The notes: generated by a model not told the origin, from the letters alone. 20,062 nt of DNA from CAYFUR01 sp964346275 (GCA_964346275.1 CAYFUR010000065.1:1-20062), one strand, 5' to 3'; counted from the first letter of the stretch, positions 5,557-14,057 are shown. Program-made: numbers and translations.

Positions 5557-7860
5557 ATGATCACAAAAGTGGCATCGGTGGCCGCGCTGGCGCTGGCCAC
5601 AGCCATGGCCTATTACGTTTTCTTCGCGCAAGAGCGCCCCTTCGGCCGGCACGGCCCGGCGGAACAATCACAAACCGCCCAGGCGGGAGCGCCGGAAGCC
5701 ACACCGAGTCCAGAGCCCACGGCGGTCCCCGGGGACGAAGAGCCGGCCCTGGAATCAACACCCACGCCGACGGTCACGACCACGCCCACAGCCACTCCCG
5801 AACCAACGGCCACGCCTTCCCCTTCGCCGACGCCCTCTCCATCGCCTTCGCCTACGCCGACCGATTTCACCGTCAGCGGTTTCGTCGGCACATCCTCCGG
5901 CGCGCCGATCGGAGGCGCGGAACTTTATATCGTTCCGAAAACCGAGGGCGGCACGCTCCAGCGACTGGTCCAGGCCGCCTTTACCGAGAAAACTCCCCTT
6001 TGGAGGACAGAGGCAGACGGCCTGGGTTTTTACGAGATCGATCTGCCCGCCGAGCAGGCCTACTTCGTGGGCATCATGCTCCAAGGCGAGCCGCAGGGCA
6101 TCGCGCGGCAAGTCGAACCGCAACCGGTGGGCACCAATGTCACCGCGGATTTTGAACTCCCCCGGCCCGTAATTATTCGCGGCACGGTGAGCGACCGCGC
6201 GAACAATTTTGTTCCCGAGGCGCCTGTGCTCTTTCGCTGGCAGGTGCGCTCGCTGCTCGACCACGAGCCGGAAATCCAGACGGCTCGGTTGCCATCGGAT
6301 GCCCAGGGCTTTTACGAGAAACATTTCCGTGAACCCGCCTGGATCGAGGTGTCGCTGGATTCGGAGGATTTGCCCGCGCCGTATCTGTTCGAGGGCCAGC
6401 CGACCTACCTGGACGCCGGAAACTACGGGGAAACGCGCCTGGCGCGCGCGGACCTGAAGGTGGTCCAGGGGGTGGATATCGAGGGCGTGGCCACGCTGGC
6501 GGCAGAAGGCGGCCAGGACGAAGCTCCGATTCCAAGCGCGACCGTCCGGATTCGGGAACTCGTCGATCCGACAAGCGCGGAAACGCCCTTCACGGCCCAA
6601 ACCACAACGTCCGACCAGGGCGAATTCTCCTTCACGCGGATCGCCCCCAGAACTTACCAGCTTATGGTGAAGCATCCCGACTATGTCGAGGGACGGCTGG
6701 AAGAATTTGATGCCGCTTCAGGCAAAGAAGCCCGCGTCACCTTGCATCCCTTTGGAAGTGTGTCGGGCCACGTCGTCCTGGCAAACCAGGACAAGGCCCC
6801 CTCTTCGGCAACGGTGACGCTGATGAGCGAAGGCGAGCAGGAACAAATGCCCGTGTCGCCGGATGAGAGCGGGGCGGCCCGCTTCACTTTTGAGGACGTC
6901 GAACCGGGCCTCTATCTTCTCCTTGGCGAGGCCGAATCCGGCTCGGGTGGACATTATTACAGCGAAACGCGCCTGCAACTCGAGCCAGCGGAACAATACG
7001 AGGCGGGTGCGCTGAAGTTGGCCCCCCTGGGCAGGATTCAGGGTGAATTGGTCGATCCCGGAGAAGGAGAGACCCGTCGCGATATCACTCTGAGCGCCGA
7101 GCCGCTGGAAGAGGAAGAGGGATCGCGGTTTTTCAAAAATTTTCCGCCAGCGGACTCGCGGCGAATTCCTGACTTTTCCGTTTCTCCCGGCGGTTCCTTT
7201 GAAATTCGAAACCTGATTGAGGGGCGCCGCTACCTGATCAAGGCGAGAGCGAACGGGCAGGGAAGCGTCCTGGGGACGGCACAGGCCGAGGCGGGAAGTT
7301 CGGAGACGGTGCGCCTTCTCCTGAGCGGAACAGGGAGCGTCTCCGGCTCTGTACGCAATACAAGGGGCGAGGCCTGTGCGGGCACCGAGGTCATTCTTTC
7401 GACACGGCCGGGAGCCTATTCCGCCGAAAAGATTCGCCAGCAGGTGCGCCGCCAAACCATCGATTACGATGGCCGATACCGTTTTGAGAATCTGCCCAGC
7501 GGCCCGGCGCGCATTCGCCTCGCGGATGAAGACGGGGCAGCTCGTCTCATCAGCGTACCGGAGGACGGAAATCTCGAGATCAACTTTTCCTGCCGCGATT
7601 ATGTTTTCGTCAAATTCGACGTCAGCGACGGTTCAGGCCAACCCATCGAGGCCACGGAGCAGTTCATCGTGATGCCGAAGCCCGGCACGAAAGCGGAGGT
7701 TCCCTTGATCGAGTTGACCTATGAAGAATTGGAGACACGGCTCGAACCAGGGGAATACACGATCATGCGCACAGCCACCATGGAAAGCCGGTCGTTCCGG
7801 GTGAATCCGCGCATGGATGGGACCATCCAAATCGATTTCGGAGACGGCAGCGAGAGCTAA
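5557..7860 (+). CDS. membrane-anchored protein with TP-rich spacer and carboxypeptidase-regulatory-like repeats
   Basis: I recognise the architecture but not a named family. Counted from ATG 5557 (767 aa), a membrane helix (about 3-23, MITKVASVAALALATAMAYY) is followed by a Thr/Pro/Ser spacer (about 37-102). The rest, 103-767, divides into six or seven beta-sandwich units of 85-105 residues. These have repeated cues such as VSGFVG, IIRGTVSD, GSVSGHV, GRIQGEL and GSVSGSV at strand starts, and G-x-Y/F-x-F then L/I-x-P-G-x-Y near the ends, typical of CarboxypepD_reg-like or Cna-B-like folds. Such proteins usually act as extracytoplasmic stalks or binding scaffolds with no catalysis. A TTG at 5533 would add eight residues and has GAGAGG 12 bases upstream; ATG 5557 has no clear ribosome site. 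The gap to the GT26 gene is 40 bp. Confidence 0.8.
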   Translation: MITKVASVAALALATAMAYYVFFAQERPFGRHGPAEQSQTAQAGAPEATPSPEPTAVPGDEEPALESTPTPTVTTTPTATPEPTATPSPSPTPSPSPSPTPTDFTVSGFVGTSSGAPIGGAELYIVPKTEGGTLQRLVQAAFTEKTPLWRTEADGLGFYEIDLPAEQAYFVGIMLQGEPQGIARQVEPQPVGTNVTADFELPRPVIIRGTVSDRANNFVPEAPVLFRWQVRSLLDHEPEIQTARLPSDAQGFYEKHFREPAWIEVSLDSEDLPAPYLFEGQPTYLDAGNYGETRLARADLKVVQGVDIEGVATLAAEGGQDEAPIPSATVRIRELVDPTSAETPFTAQTTTSDQGEFSFTRIAPRTYQLMVKHPDYVEGRLEEFDAASGKEARVTLHPFGSVSGHVVLANQDKAPSSATVTLMSEGEQEQMPVSPDESGAARFTFEDVEPGLYLLLGEAESGSGGHYYSETRLQLEPAEQYEAGALKLAPLGRIQGELVDPGEGETRRDITLSAEPLEEEEGSRFFKNFPPADSRRIPDFSVSPGGSFEIRNLIEGRRYLIKARANGQGSVLGTAQAEAGSSETVRLLLSGTGSVSGSVRNTRGEACAGTEVILSTRPGAYSAEKIRQQVRRQTIDYDGRYRFENLPSGPARIRLADEDGAARLISVPEDGNLEINFSCRDYVFVKFDVSDGSGQPIEATEQFIVMPKPGTKAEVPLIELTYEELETRLEPGEYTIMRTATMESRSFRVNPRMDGTIQIDFGDGSES
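5758..5862. repeat. low-complexity DNA encoding Thr-Pro/Ser-Pro spacer
   Basis: The plus strand is an imperfect array of ACSCCN and TCSCCN hexamers that encodes alternating TP and SP dipeptides in the anchored protein. It is the most repetitive coding stretch in the window and could vary in length by slippage, which is inference. Confidence 0.75.
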
Positions 7861-7926
7861 AACGGCGGATTGGTATCTCTCTTGCCTCCATTGTGGGCAC
7901 CAAACCGCCCTCGGAATACAAGGATC

Positions 7927-8397
7927 ATGGACCTCAGCACATCCCGACGCGTTGTAACGGAAAAGAAAAAGCCGTCCTGGCTGCCGATCACCGTGGCTCT
8001 CGTGATCCCGGTCATCGCCGTGATCGTGATCCTCGTCGTGAACCAGTATCGGCCGGTGGAGCCGGTGCCTGCCGCTTCGACGGGGAGCGCGGAACAAGCC
8101 TACCTGACAGTTCGCCTGGAGAATGAACAGGGCGAGGTGCTGGGTGGGAAACGGGTTGATTTCATTCACAACAGGCTTACCGGAGTGGCCGATCCACCGA
8201 AAACCGCCCTGAAGACCTATGAAAGAGAGACCGACAGCGCGGGCCTCGTGACCCTGAATGTGCCTCGGGAGGGCGACGTGACCATACTTGTGGAAGGGCA
8301 GGAAGCCACACAGAAAATCAAAAATATGGAGCGCAACGCTTCACAGTTTTTCGAGTTAACACTCATTGTTGATGAGGAGGAACAGGGAACACCGTGA
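7927..8397 (+). CDS. small membrane-anchored protein with one beta-sandwich-like domain
   Basis: No named family is recognised. The 156-aa product has a basic N-terminus (EKKKPSW), one membrane helix (about residues 18-39, WLPITVALVIPVIAVIVILVV), a short Pro-rich stretch and a C-terminal domain. That domain has the pattern LTVRLENEQGEVLGGKRVDF, then TDSAGLVTLNVP and GDVTILVEG, as in carboxypeptidase-regulatory-like or Ig-like folds. It therefore looks like a one-domain version of the preceding large protein, with the same topology. The ATG at 7927 is chosen because the basic residues and helix follow at the usual distance; AAGGA lies close before it. A TTG at 7870 is an alternative. Its stop overlaps the start of the next gene by 4 bp, so the two are probably coupled in translation. 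Confidence 0.7.
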   Translation: MDLSTSRRVVTEKKKPSWLPITVALVIPVIAVIVILVVNQYRPVEPVPAASTGSAEQAYLTVRLENEQGEVLGGKRVDFIHNRLTGVADPPKTALKTYERETDSAGLVTLNVPREGDVTILVEGQEATQKIKNMERNASQFFELTLIVDEEEQGTP

Positions 8398-9062
8398 TTT
8401 TTTCCCATGCTCCCTGGCGCCCCGCGGAAGGGACGCCGACTCGTCTTCTTGTGCTTCGCCATGGCGAAGTCGACCATAGTCATCACAAACACCTCTACGG
8501 CCAGATGGACGTGGAATTGTCGCCCCGGGGCGAAGAACAATCCCGGCGCACGGCCGAGTATCTGAAATCCTGTAAGATCCAGGCTGTCTATACAAGCGAC
8601 CTGGTTCGCGCGCGCTACCTGGCAAGCCAGATTACACGAAGCCAGGGGATTCAGCCCCGGATCGACGCACGGCTCCGCGAGCGCCACTTTGGCGATTGGC
8701 AGGGTTTGCCGTGGGATGAGATCGAGAATCAGTATGCCGTGGAAATCCGCCGTTACTGGCAGGACCGCTTTACCACCCGCGTGCCGGGAGCTTCGGAAAA
8801 CTTCCACGATGTCCAACATCGCGTGCGGGCCGCCCTCAGCGAAATCATCTCGTCCCACACGGGGCAAACCGTCGCGATCACGGCCCACAGCGGCCCCGTG
8901 CGCATCATTCTCGCGGAGGCGCTGGGCCTGCCCCTCCAATGTATTTTCACTTTCGAACAGAGCTATTGCTGCTTAAATATTATCGATCATTATCTCTCGG
9001 GAAGGGTCCGCGTTCAGGTGGTCAACCAGACCGCCCACGTCAGCGATTTGCTCGACCGCTGA
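8394..9062 (+). CDS. histidine phosphatase family protein (phosphoglycerate mutase/CobC-like)
   Basis: This 222-aa enzyme belongs to the branch-1 histidine phosphatases, which form a phospho-His intermediate. Visible motifs are RHG (22-24, His23 the nucleophile), LYGQMDVELSPRG (34-46), YTSDLVRAR (66-74), LRERHFGDWQG (94-104, Glu96 the likely proton donor) and AHSGPVR (164-170, second catalytic His165). The YGQxDVxLS and ERHFGDWQG motifs recall alpha-ribazole phosphatase (CobC) and PhoE-type enzymes. No other cobalamin gene is in the window, so the substrate is open. The GTG start overlaps the upstream stop (GTGA); GAGGAGG at 8374-8380 and CAGGG nearer the start can serve as ribosome site. It probably shares a message with the two anchored proteins. 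Confidence 0.88.
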   Translation: MIFSHAPWRPAEGTPTRLLVLRHGEVDHSHHKHLYGQMDVELSPRGEEQSRRTAEYLKSCKIQAVYTSDLVRARYLASQITRSQGIQPRIDARLRERHFGDWQGLPWDEIENQYAVEIRRYWQDRFTTRVPGASENFHDVQHRVRAALSEIISSHTGQTVAITAHSGPVRIILAEALGLPLQCIFTFEQSYCCLNIIDHYLSGRVRVQVVNQTAHVSDLLDR

Positions 9063-9121
9063 GAATCACCGCCATATCGCCCCCTGAAATGTCTCGTTGA
9101 AATTCCTATCGGAGCCTCGCT

Positions 9122-10480
9122 TTGCCCGCCAGCAAGTGGACGCACTTTCCCTTCTCGCCCAAAAACTCGCCGTTCTTCTATGGCTGGATCGTGGTGGCGG
9201 CCTCGACGATCGGCATTATCGCCAGCATTCCCGGCCAGACCATGGGTGTTGGCGTCTTCACCGACCACCTGATCGAGGCGCTCGGAATCGAGCGCCTCTA
9301 TCTGAGCACGGCCTACATGGTGGGGACAATCACCAGCGCGCTGCTCCTGCCCTGGGCGGGAAAGATGCTCGACCGGATCGGCGCCCGATGGACGGTTGTG
9401 CTGTCGGCGGCGGGCCTTGGCGCCAGCCTGATCTTTCTCGCCCAATCCAGCCGCATGGCCCATTTTGGCGGAGTTGATTCTTTTGCTCTTTCCATGGCTT
9501 TCGCCATCTTCACGTTTTTGCTGATTCGTTTTTTCGGCCAGGGATGCCTGACCATGGTGTCTCGCGTGGTGGTGGGAAAATGGTTCGACCATCGCCGCGG
9601 GCTGGCCGCCGCGTTCCAGAGTGTGTTCGTCGCCTTCGGCTTTGCCGTATCCCCGTTGTTGCTGAACGAGATGGTTCTTGGAATGGGCTGGCGGGAGTCA
9701 TGCTTTCTGCTCGCGGCGGTCGTGGGCATCGGAATGACCTTTTTGGGCTGGCTGTTCTATCGCGATAATCCCGAAGAGTGCGGCCTGGTGAAGGATGGCG
9801 TGGATGATCCGGCCTGGCGCGCCCGCATGGCCGAGCGCATTCCTGAAACCCGCAAGGAATTCACCCGCCGCGAAGCAATCGGCACCCTTCCTTTCTGGGT
9901 TTTCAATATCGGGGTGGCGACCCAGTCGATGGTGATTACCGCAGTGACGTTCCACCTGGCCTCGCTCGGGGGCGACATGGGGCTGACTCGCGAGGAGGCC
10001 TATACCATCTTTTTGCCAATGGCGGCTTTCAGCATCGTGGCCAACTTTGCCGGCGGATGGCTGAGTGATCGCGTGCGCCTGAAATGGATCCTTATGGCCC
10101 TGCTGGCGGCGCAGGCCGCGGGCAGCCTGGGGCTTTTCTGGTTCGACCTGCCCTTGGGGCGGGGCCTCGTCTTTGCCGGTTACGGCCTTTCCGGCGGGTT
10201 GTTTGCCGTGCTGCTGACAGTCACCTGGCCGCGGTTTTTCGGCTATGAGCACCTGGGCGCCATCAGCGGCGTGAATATGTCGATCATCGTGTTTGCCAGC
10301 GCTATGGGTCCCGTGCTCTACAGCCTGGACAAATCCTTTTCGGGGGGCTATCAGGCGCTTATTTTCCTGAGCGTGGCCTTGCCACTGAGCATCATTCCCT
10401 TCGCTTATCGCGCGGAAAACCCCCAGGAAAAGGTCGAGACGGGGGATTCTGGTTTGAGGCTTGCAGGCGGGAGCGGGTAA
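9122..10480 (+). CDS. MFS transporter (oxalate/formate antiporter or monocarboxylate-like)
   Basis: This is an integral inner-membrane protein of 452 aa with about 12 hydrophobic helices in two halves. The loop between helices 2 and 3 reads GKMLDRIGARW, matching the MFS G-x-L-x-D-R-x-G-x-R pattern. The second half repeats it as GGWLSDRVRLKW. The end of the first half has FYRDNPEECGL, a motif often seen in OFA/MCT-like carriers. Those carriers move small carboxylates; the substrate here cannot be read from sequence. The TTG at 9122 is chosen as start because GGAG at 9111-9114 lies 7 bases before it and the first helix (FYGWIVVAAST) follows at residue 19. It is 59 bp after the phosphatase gene and 21 bp before the next gene. 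Confidence 0.88.
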   Translation: MPASKWTHFPFSPKNSPFFYGWIVVAASTIGIIASIPGQTMGVGVFTDHLIEALGIERLYLSTAYMVGTITSALLLPWAGKMLDRIGARWTVVLSAAGLGASLIFLAQSSRMAHFGGVDSFALSMAFAIFTFLLIRFFGQGCLTMVSRVVVGKWFDHRRGLAAAFQSVFVAFGFAVSPLLLNEMVLGMGWRESCFLLAAVVGIGMTFLGWLFYRDNPEECGLVKDGVDDPAWRARMAERIPETRKEFTRREAIGTLPFWVFNIGVATQSMVITAVTFHLASLGGDMGLTREEAYTIFLPMAAFSIVANFAGGWLSDRVRLKWILMALLAAQAAGSLGLFWFDLPLGRGLVFAGYGLSGGLFAVLLTVTWPRFFGYEHLGAISGVNMSIIVFASAMGPVLYSLDKSFSGGYQALIFLSVALPLSIIPFAYRAENPQEKVETGDSGLRLAGGSG

Positions 10481-10501
10481 CCCTTTTCGAGGAGCGCCCT
10501 C

Positions 10502-11623
10502 ATGCGCCGTCTTCTTTTCACACTCTGCCTTTGCCTGCCGGTCTTCTCCGCCTGCGGACAACAGCAATCGGCCGCGACCGGCGAAGACGAACTGCCCCTT
10601 CACCTGATTGAAATGCCCGATGGATTTCAGATCGACGTCTATGCCCGCGTGCCCAATGCCCGATCCCTCGAGCTTTCTCCAAACGGAACTCTGTTTGTAG
10701 GGAACCGCACCGGCGACAGCGTCTATGCCGTGCGCGATACCGATGGAGACAACAAGGCGGACGAGCGATTCGTTCTGGCCGAGGGCCTGCGCATGCCCAA
10801 CGGCGTGGCCTACCGGGATGGAGATCTCTATGTCGCGGAAGTCAGCCGTGTCTGGCGCTTTCCGGGCATCGAGGACAATCTGGAGAATCCCAGCCGCGAA
10901 CTTGTGAGCGATGCCTTTCCCACCGATCGCAGCCACGGATGGAAATTCATTAAATTCGGCCCGGACGGAAAGCTTTACGTCCCCGTGGGCGCCCCGTGCA
11001 ATATCTGCAAGCCGGATTTTGACAGATACGCGAACATTATGCGAATGAACCCCGACGGCTCGAACCTGGAAGTCTACGCCCGCGGCATCCGCAATACCGT
11101 CGGGTTCGACTGGCATCCGGAGACGGGCGATCTGTGGTTTACGGATAACGGCCGCGACTGGATGGGGGACAACCGGCCGCCGGACGAATTGAATCGCGCT
11201 CCCGAGCCCGGCCTTCATTTCGGCTATCCCTGGTGCCACGGCGGCACGATCCAAGACCCTGAATTCAACGATCGCCCGTGCAGCGAATTCGTACCTCCCG
11301 TGCAGAACCTCGGCCCGCACGTCGCCGCGCTGGGCATGCAGTTCTATACAGGCGATATGTTTCCCGGCGAATACAAAAACGAGGTGTTCATCGCCGAGCA
11401 CGGTTCGTGGAATCGCAGTAATAAAATCGGATACAGGGTAATGCTGGTGCGGCTGGATGGCGAAGGGAACTCCCTCGGCTACGAGGAGTTCGCCACGGGA
11501 TGGCTCCAGGGAGAAGAAGCCTGGGGCCGCCCCGTGGACGTGGAACTCATGGACGATGGATCGATGCTGGTGTCCGACGACTTTTCCGGCACAGTGTATC
11601 GCATCGTCTATACGGGCGAGTGA
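10502..11623 (+). CDS. lipoprotein PQQ-type glucose/sorbosone dehydrogenase-like beta-propeller
   Basis: The 373-aa product has a lipoprotein signal with lipobox FSAC, lipid anchor Cys18. The rest matches the six-bladed propeller of soluble glucose and L-sorbosone dehydrogenases: SHGWKFIKFGPDGKLYVPVG (144-163, His145 at the position of the catalytic base), a Cys pair CNIC (167-170), ARGIRNTVGFDWHP (193-206), LWFTDNGRD (211-219), FIAEHGSWNRS (296-306) and GRPVDVELMDDGSMLVSDD (342-360). Family members oxidise sugars with PQQ outside the cytoplasm, but many homologues lack PQQ and have unknown activity. No PQQ synthesis gene is in the window. GAGGAG at 10489-10494 lies 7 bases before the ATG. 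The gene ends 3 bp from the convergent dehydrogenase gene. Confidence 0.88.
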   Translation: MRRLLFTLCLCLPVFSACGQQQSAATGEDELPLHLIEMPDGFQIDVYARVPNARSLELSPNGTLFVGNRTGDSVYAVRDTDGDNKADERFVLAEGLRMPNGVAYRDGDLYVAEVSRVWRFPGIEDNLENPSRELVSDAFPTDRSHGWKFIKFGPDGKLYVPVGAPCNICKPDFDRYANIMRMNPDGSNLEVYARGIRNTVGFDWHPETGDLWFTDNGRDWMGDNRPPDELNRAPEPGLHFGYPWCHGGTIQDPEFNDRPCSEFVPPVQNLGPHVAALGMQFYTGDMFPGEYKNEVFIAEHGSWNRSNKIGYRVMLVRLDGEGNSLGYEEFATGWLQGEEAWGRPVDVELMDDGSMLVSDDFSGTVYRIVYTGE

Positions 11624-11626
11624 GAC

Positions 11627-12322
11627 TTAGCTCGGATTCGTCGCAAAGACGGCGAATTCGGGGATGAAGCCACGGGGATGCAGCTCCAGCGCGCTGAGAA
11701 TCGCCTGGGCGATGTCTTCGCTAAAAAGTTTGCTGGGATTATCTCCCGGCCGTTTGCCGCCCCAGCCTGTCTGCACCTCCGAGGGGCAAATACATGTGAC
11801 CCGAATGTCGTGGCGGCGCAGCTCCGCCTGCCAGCATTGCGTGATGCCGCGAAGAGCCCATTTGCTGCCCGAGTAGGCGGTGCCGTTTGCGTGGCCCTTC
11901 ATGCCGGAGGTGGAAGCGACATTCACGATATCGCCGCGGCCTTCCGCTTTCATGACCGGCACAACGCGATTGGTGAGATCGACAAGGCCGAAGATGTTCA
12001 CGTCGAACAGTTCCATCAGCTTTTTCATATCGATTTCGCCGATAGGCGCTCCATAGCCAATCGCGGCGTTGTTGATGAGCACATCGATGCCGCCCATCTT
12101 GTCCTTGGCGAATTCCACCACGCGGGCATTGTCCCGCGGTTCCGTTATCTCTGCCTGTATAGACAATGCGCCGGTATCCCGGGCGACGTGGGCCAGGGCC
12201 TCCTCGTCCCGCCCGGTAAAGACCACGTCGTGCCCGTCCTTGCGCGCCTGCTCCACAATGGAGGCGCCAATTCCCTTGCTGCCTCCCGTAATGAGAAATC
12301 GTTTCTTCTGCTTGCCAGCCAT
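11627..12322 (-). CDS. short-chain dehydrogenase/reductase (SDR)
   Basis: This 231-aa protein is a classical SDR. It has the Rossmann motif TGGSKGIG (12-19), an acidic-basic region GRDEE, NNA (84-86), the serine of the catalytic triad in NVASTSG (134-140), and Tyr150-x-x-x-Lys154 in YSGSKWA. GR after the second strand (TGRDE) fits NADP(H) preference, which is inference. The substrate is unknown; the PSEVQTGW segment after the active site is of the common type. ATG 12322 is chosen because GGAGG (complement of 12331-12335) lies 8 bases upstream; a TTG at 12337 overlaps that site. It lies 59 bp downstream of the O-antigen-ligase-like gene on the same strand and may be cotranscribed with it. No terminator is visible at its end. 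Confidence 0.9.
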   Translation of the reverse strand: MAGKQKKRFLITGGSKGIGASIVEQARKDGHDVVFTGRDEEALAHVARDTGALSIQAEITEPRDNARVVEFAKDKMGGIDVLINNAAIGYGAPIGEIDMKKLMELFDVNIFGLVDLTNRVVPVMKAEGRGDIVNVASTSGMKGHANGTAYSGSKWALRGITQCWQAELRRHDIRVTCICPSEVQTGWGGKRPGDNPSKLFSEDIAQAILSALELHPRGFIPEFAVFATNPS

Positions 12323-12381
12323 GAGAGTATCCTCCAATCAGGTTTTCCCGTGATTCTGGCGGCGAGGGAATCAAAAGGCAA

Positions 12382-13770
12382 TCAGGATTGCGGCGGCTCG
12401 CTATCCGCCGCGGCCCCGCCTGCCATCAATCCCGCCATGGCCCACATGGCATGGGCCACCAGGTCCTCGTTCATGAAATAGACGAACCCCATGACAAGCA
12501 GCGCCGACAGGGCCGAGGCCGTCGTATAGACGCCAAGGAACGATGGCTGGCCCCGCTCCGCCCGGATGCGGCGCCAGGCAAAAAAGACCAGCGTGCCGAC
12601 AAACCAGAGATACGCCAGCAGGCCGATGATGCCGACCTCGGCAAGAGTTTGAAGGTAGAGATGATGCAGGTCCGGCTGAACCGTGTCTCTGCTCGCCAGA
12701 GCATAACCCTTTTCCGCCGCTTCATCCGTCAGAAAAATATTTCCGCCGTAACCGAGGCCCGTCCAAAGATGCTCTTCGATCGGCTCACGCGCCTGTTCCC
12801 AAAGCACCAGGCGGCCGGAAAGGAACAAATCGGGATCTGTCAGATCCTGGATCAGCGTCAAGGCGCGGGACCGTTCCGCGGGCGAACAAGCCAGAATCAA
12901 GGCAATCACCATGGCGCCCGCCGCATAGACCCACCATGTGACACGCATGAGCAGACAGATGAGCAGCAGGCCGGCAAAAGCGCCGAGCCACGCGCCACGG
13001 GATTTCGTCAGCAGCAGGTAGTAAGCCGCGAGGACCGCAGTGGAGAGAGCGACCACCATTTCGGCGCGGCGGTTTTCCCGCGCGGCTTGGAACACCAAGG
13101 CGACGGCTGCGGGGAGGGCAAGGGCCATGAAAATGGCGGAGTCTGTATAGCTTTGGAAAAGGCCCCGGGCGCGATAGTAAACCTCGCCCTGTTCGTTGGT
13201 AGCCGTATAATAGAAGTCGCTCACTTTGTCGACGAGGCCCGCCTCCGCAAGTCTCGGAGCCATATAGTAGAAGAAAATCCCGGTGGCGGCGCTATACAAC
13301 GTGGCCGCGAGAATTCCACGCAGAAAGAACTGCTGGCGTTCCGGCGTGGAGGCCCAGGCCGCAACCCCGAGAAAGATCAGGCCATACCAGAGGTGCTGCT
13401 CGAGGAAGTTATCAAAACTGAAAGCGGGGCTGATGGAAAACAGGCAGGAGAGAATCAGTGCGGTATAGACAGCGGCCAGAGGCGCAAGGACAGGGCGGAG
13501 ATGGCGCACGGAAAACCAGCCGCGTGACGCGCCAAAACCGGTCGCCAGCAATGCCACCGCTGTGGCGATGACCCGCCCCACGCGCGAGTGGTCTTCCATG
13601 GTGCAGAGAAGAATCATCGCGGCGAAGGCAAGACCGGCCACGACGGAGAGAAGCCGCTCGGGATGCGAAACCAGATCCGCCACCCAGCGCCGGGGGCGGG
13701 CGAAAATCGCCGAGGGCGACAGCCACCACTCCTGCTCCCTTTCCCGGCGATTGGCTTGTGCGGTGTCCAA
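12382..13770 (-). CDS. O-antigen ligase / Wzy-like polytopic membrane protein
   Basis: The 462-aa protein has 10-12 hydrophobic helices and the Wzy_C/O-antigen-ligase pattern: RGLFQSYTDSAIFMAL (202-217), TKSRGAWLG (255-263), a large loop with SGRLVLWEQA (318-327) and GLGYGG (338-343), then DLHHLYLQTLAEVGIIGLLAYL in two parts (367-376 and 377-388). The family joins undecaprenyl-linked glycans to lipid A core, other glycans or proteins on the outer side of the inner membrane. Which acceptor applies cannot be told. The start is a TTG at 13770 with only weak AGAGAG upstream; no better upstream start was found. It is divergent from rpsA and probably leads the SDR gene. With the GT26 enzyme it points to surface glycan assembly in this part of the genome. 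Confidence 0.85.
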   Translation of the reverse strand: MDTAQANRREREQEWWLSPSAIFARPRRWVADLVSHPERLLSVVAGLAFAAMILLCTMEDHSRVGRVIATAVALLATGFGASRGWFSVRHLRPVLAPLAAVYTALILSCLFSISPAFSFDNFLEQHLWYGLIFLGVAAWASTPERQQFFLRGILAATLYSAATGIFFYYMAPRLAEAGLVDKVSDFYYTATNEQGEVYYRARGLFQSYTDSAIFMALALPAAVALVFQAARENRRAEMVVALSTAVLAAYYLLLTKSRGAWLGAFAGLLLICLLMRVTWWVYAAGAMVIALILACSPAERSRALTLIQDLTDPDLFLSGRLVLWEQAREPIEEHLWTGLGYGGNIFLTDEAAEKGYALASRDTVQPDLHHLYLQTLAEVGIIGLLAYLWFVGTLVFFAWRRIRAERGQPSFLGVYTTASALSALLVMGFVYFMNEDLVAHAMWAMAGLMAGGAAADSEPPQS

Positions 13771-13792
13771 GGGCTCTCTGTGCCTCGCGTGC
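13771..13792 (-). repeat. short nonamer-period tract in the ligase-gene leader
   Basis: On the minus strand the 22 bases just before the TTG start read GCACGCGAG then GCACAGAGA then GCCC, two 9-nt units. The core GAGGCACAGAGA matches the type of intergenic repeat seen around 3808-3836 in style but not in exact sequence. With only two units, chance is possible. Confidence 0.3.
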
Positions 13793-14057
13793 AGTTTGGA
13801 AAGGCTTTAAGCTTGGAAGCGTAACGAATTAGGTCAATGGCTAGTTCATGCGGGGCAATCCGGTATTTTCCTTTCGGCAACGGATCCCGGCCATAACCCG
13901 CCTTCGACCTCACCATTGTTTTCTCTTGTTACAGGATTTGACTGAGCAACCGCGGAAAAAGTCAGGCTGCGGAGACAAAACTCCATTTTTTCGCTCTCCA
14001 CGCCAATGAGAAGTCTTTGATTGAAACGCAACCCGCGCCTGAAGAACCTTGCCGCCC

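Noticed and set aside
4547..5560. 337-codon open frame overlapping the GT26 gene in another frame
   Set aside because: The product is Gly/Pro/Arg-rich with no motif, while the GT26 frame carries all family signatures.
9698..11401. 567-codon open frame on the minus strand
   Set aside because: It is antisense to the MFS and dehydrogenase-like genes, is rich in His, Arg, Gly and Ala, has no domain motif and fits the shadow pattern of GC-rich coding DNA.
12388..13527. 379-codon open frame on the plus strand
   Set aside because: It is antisense to the O-antigen-ligase-like gene, which has clear family motifs and membrane helices.
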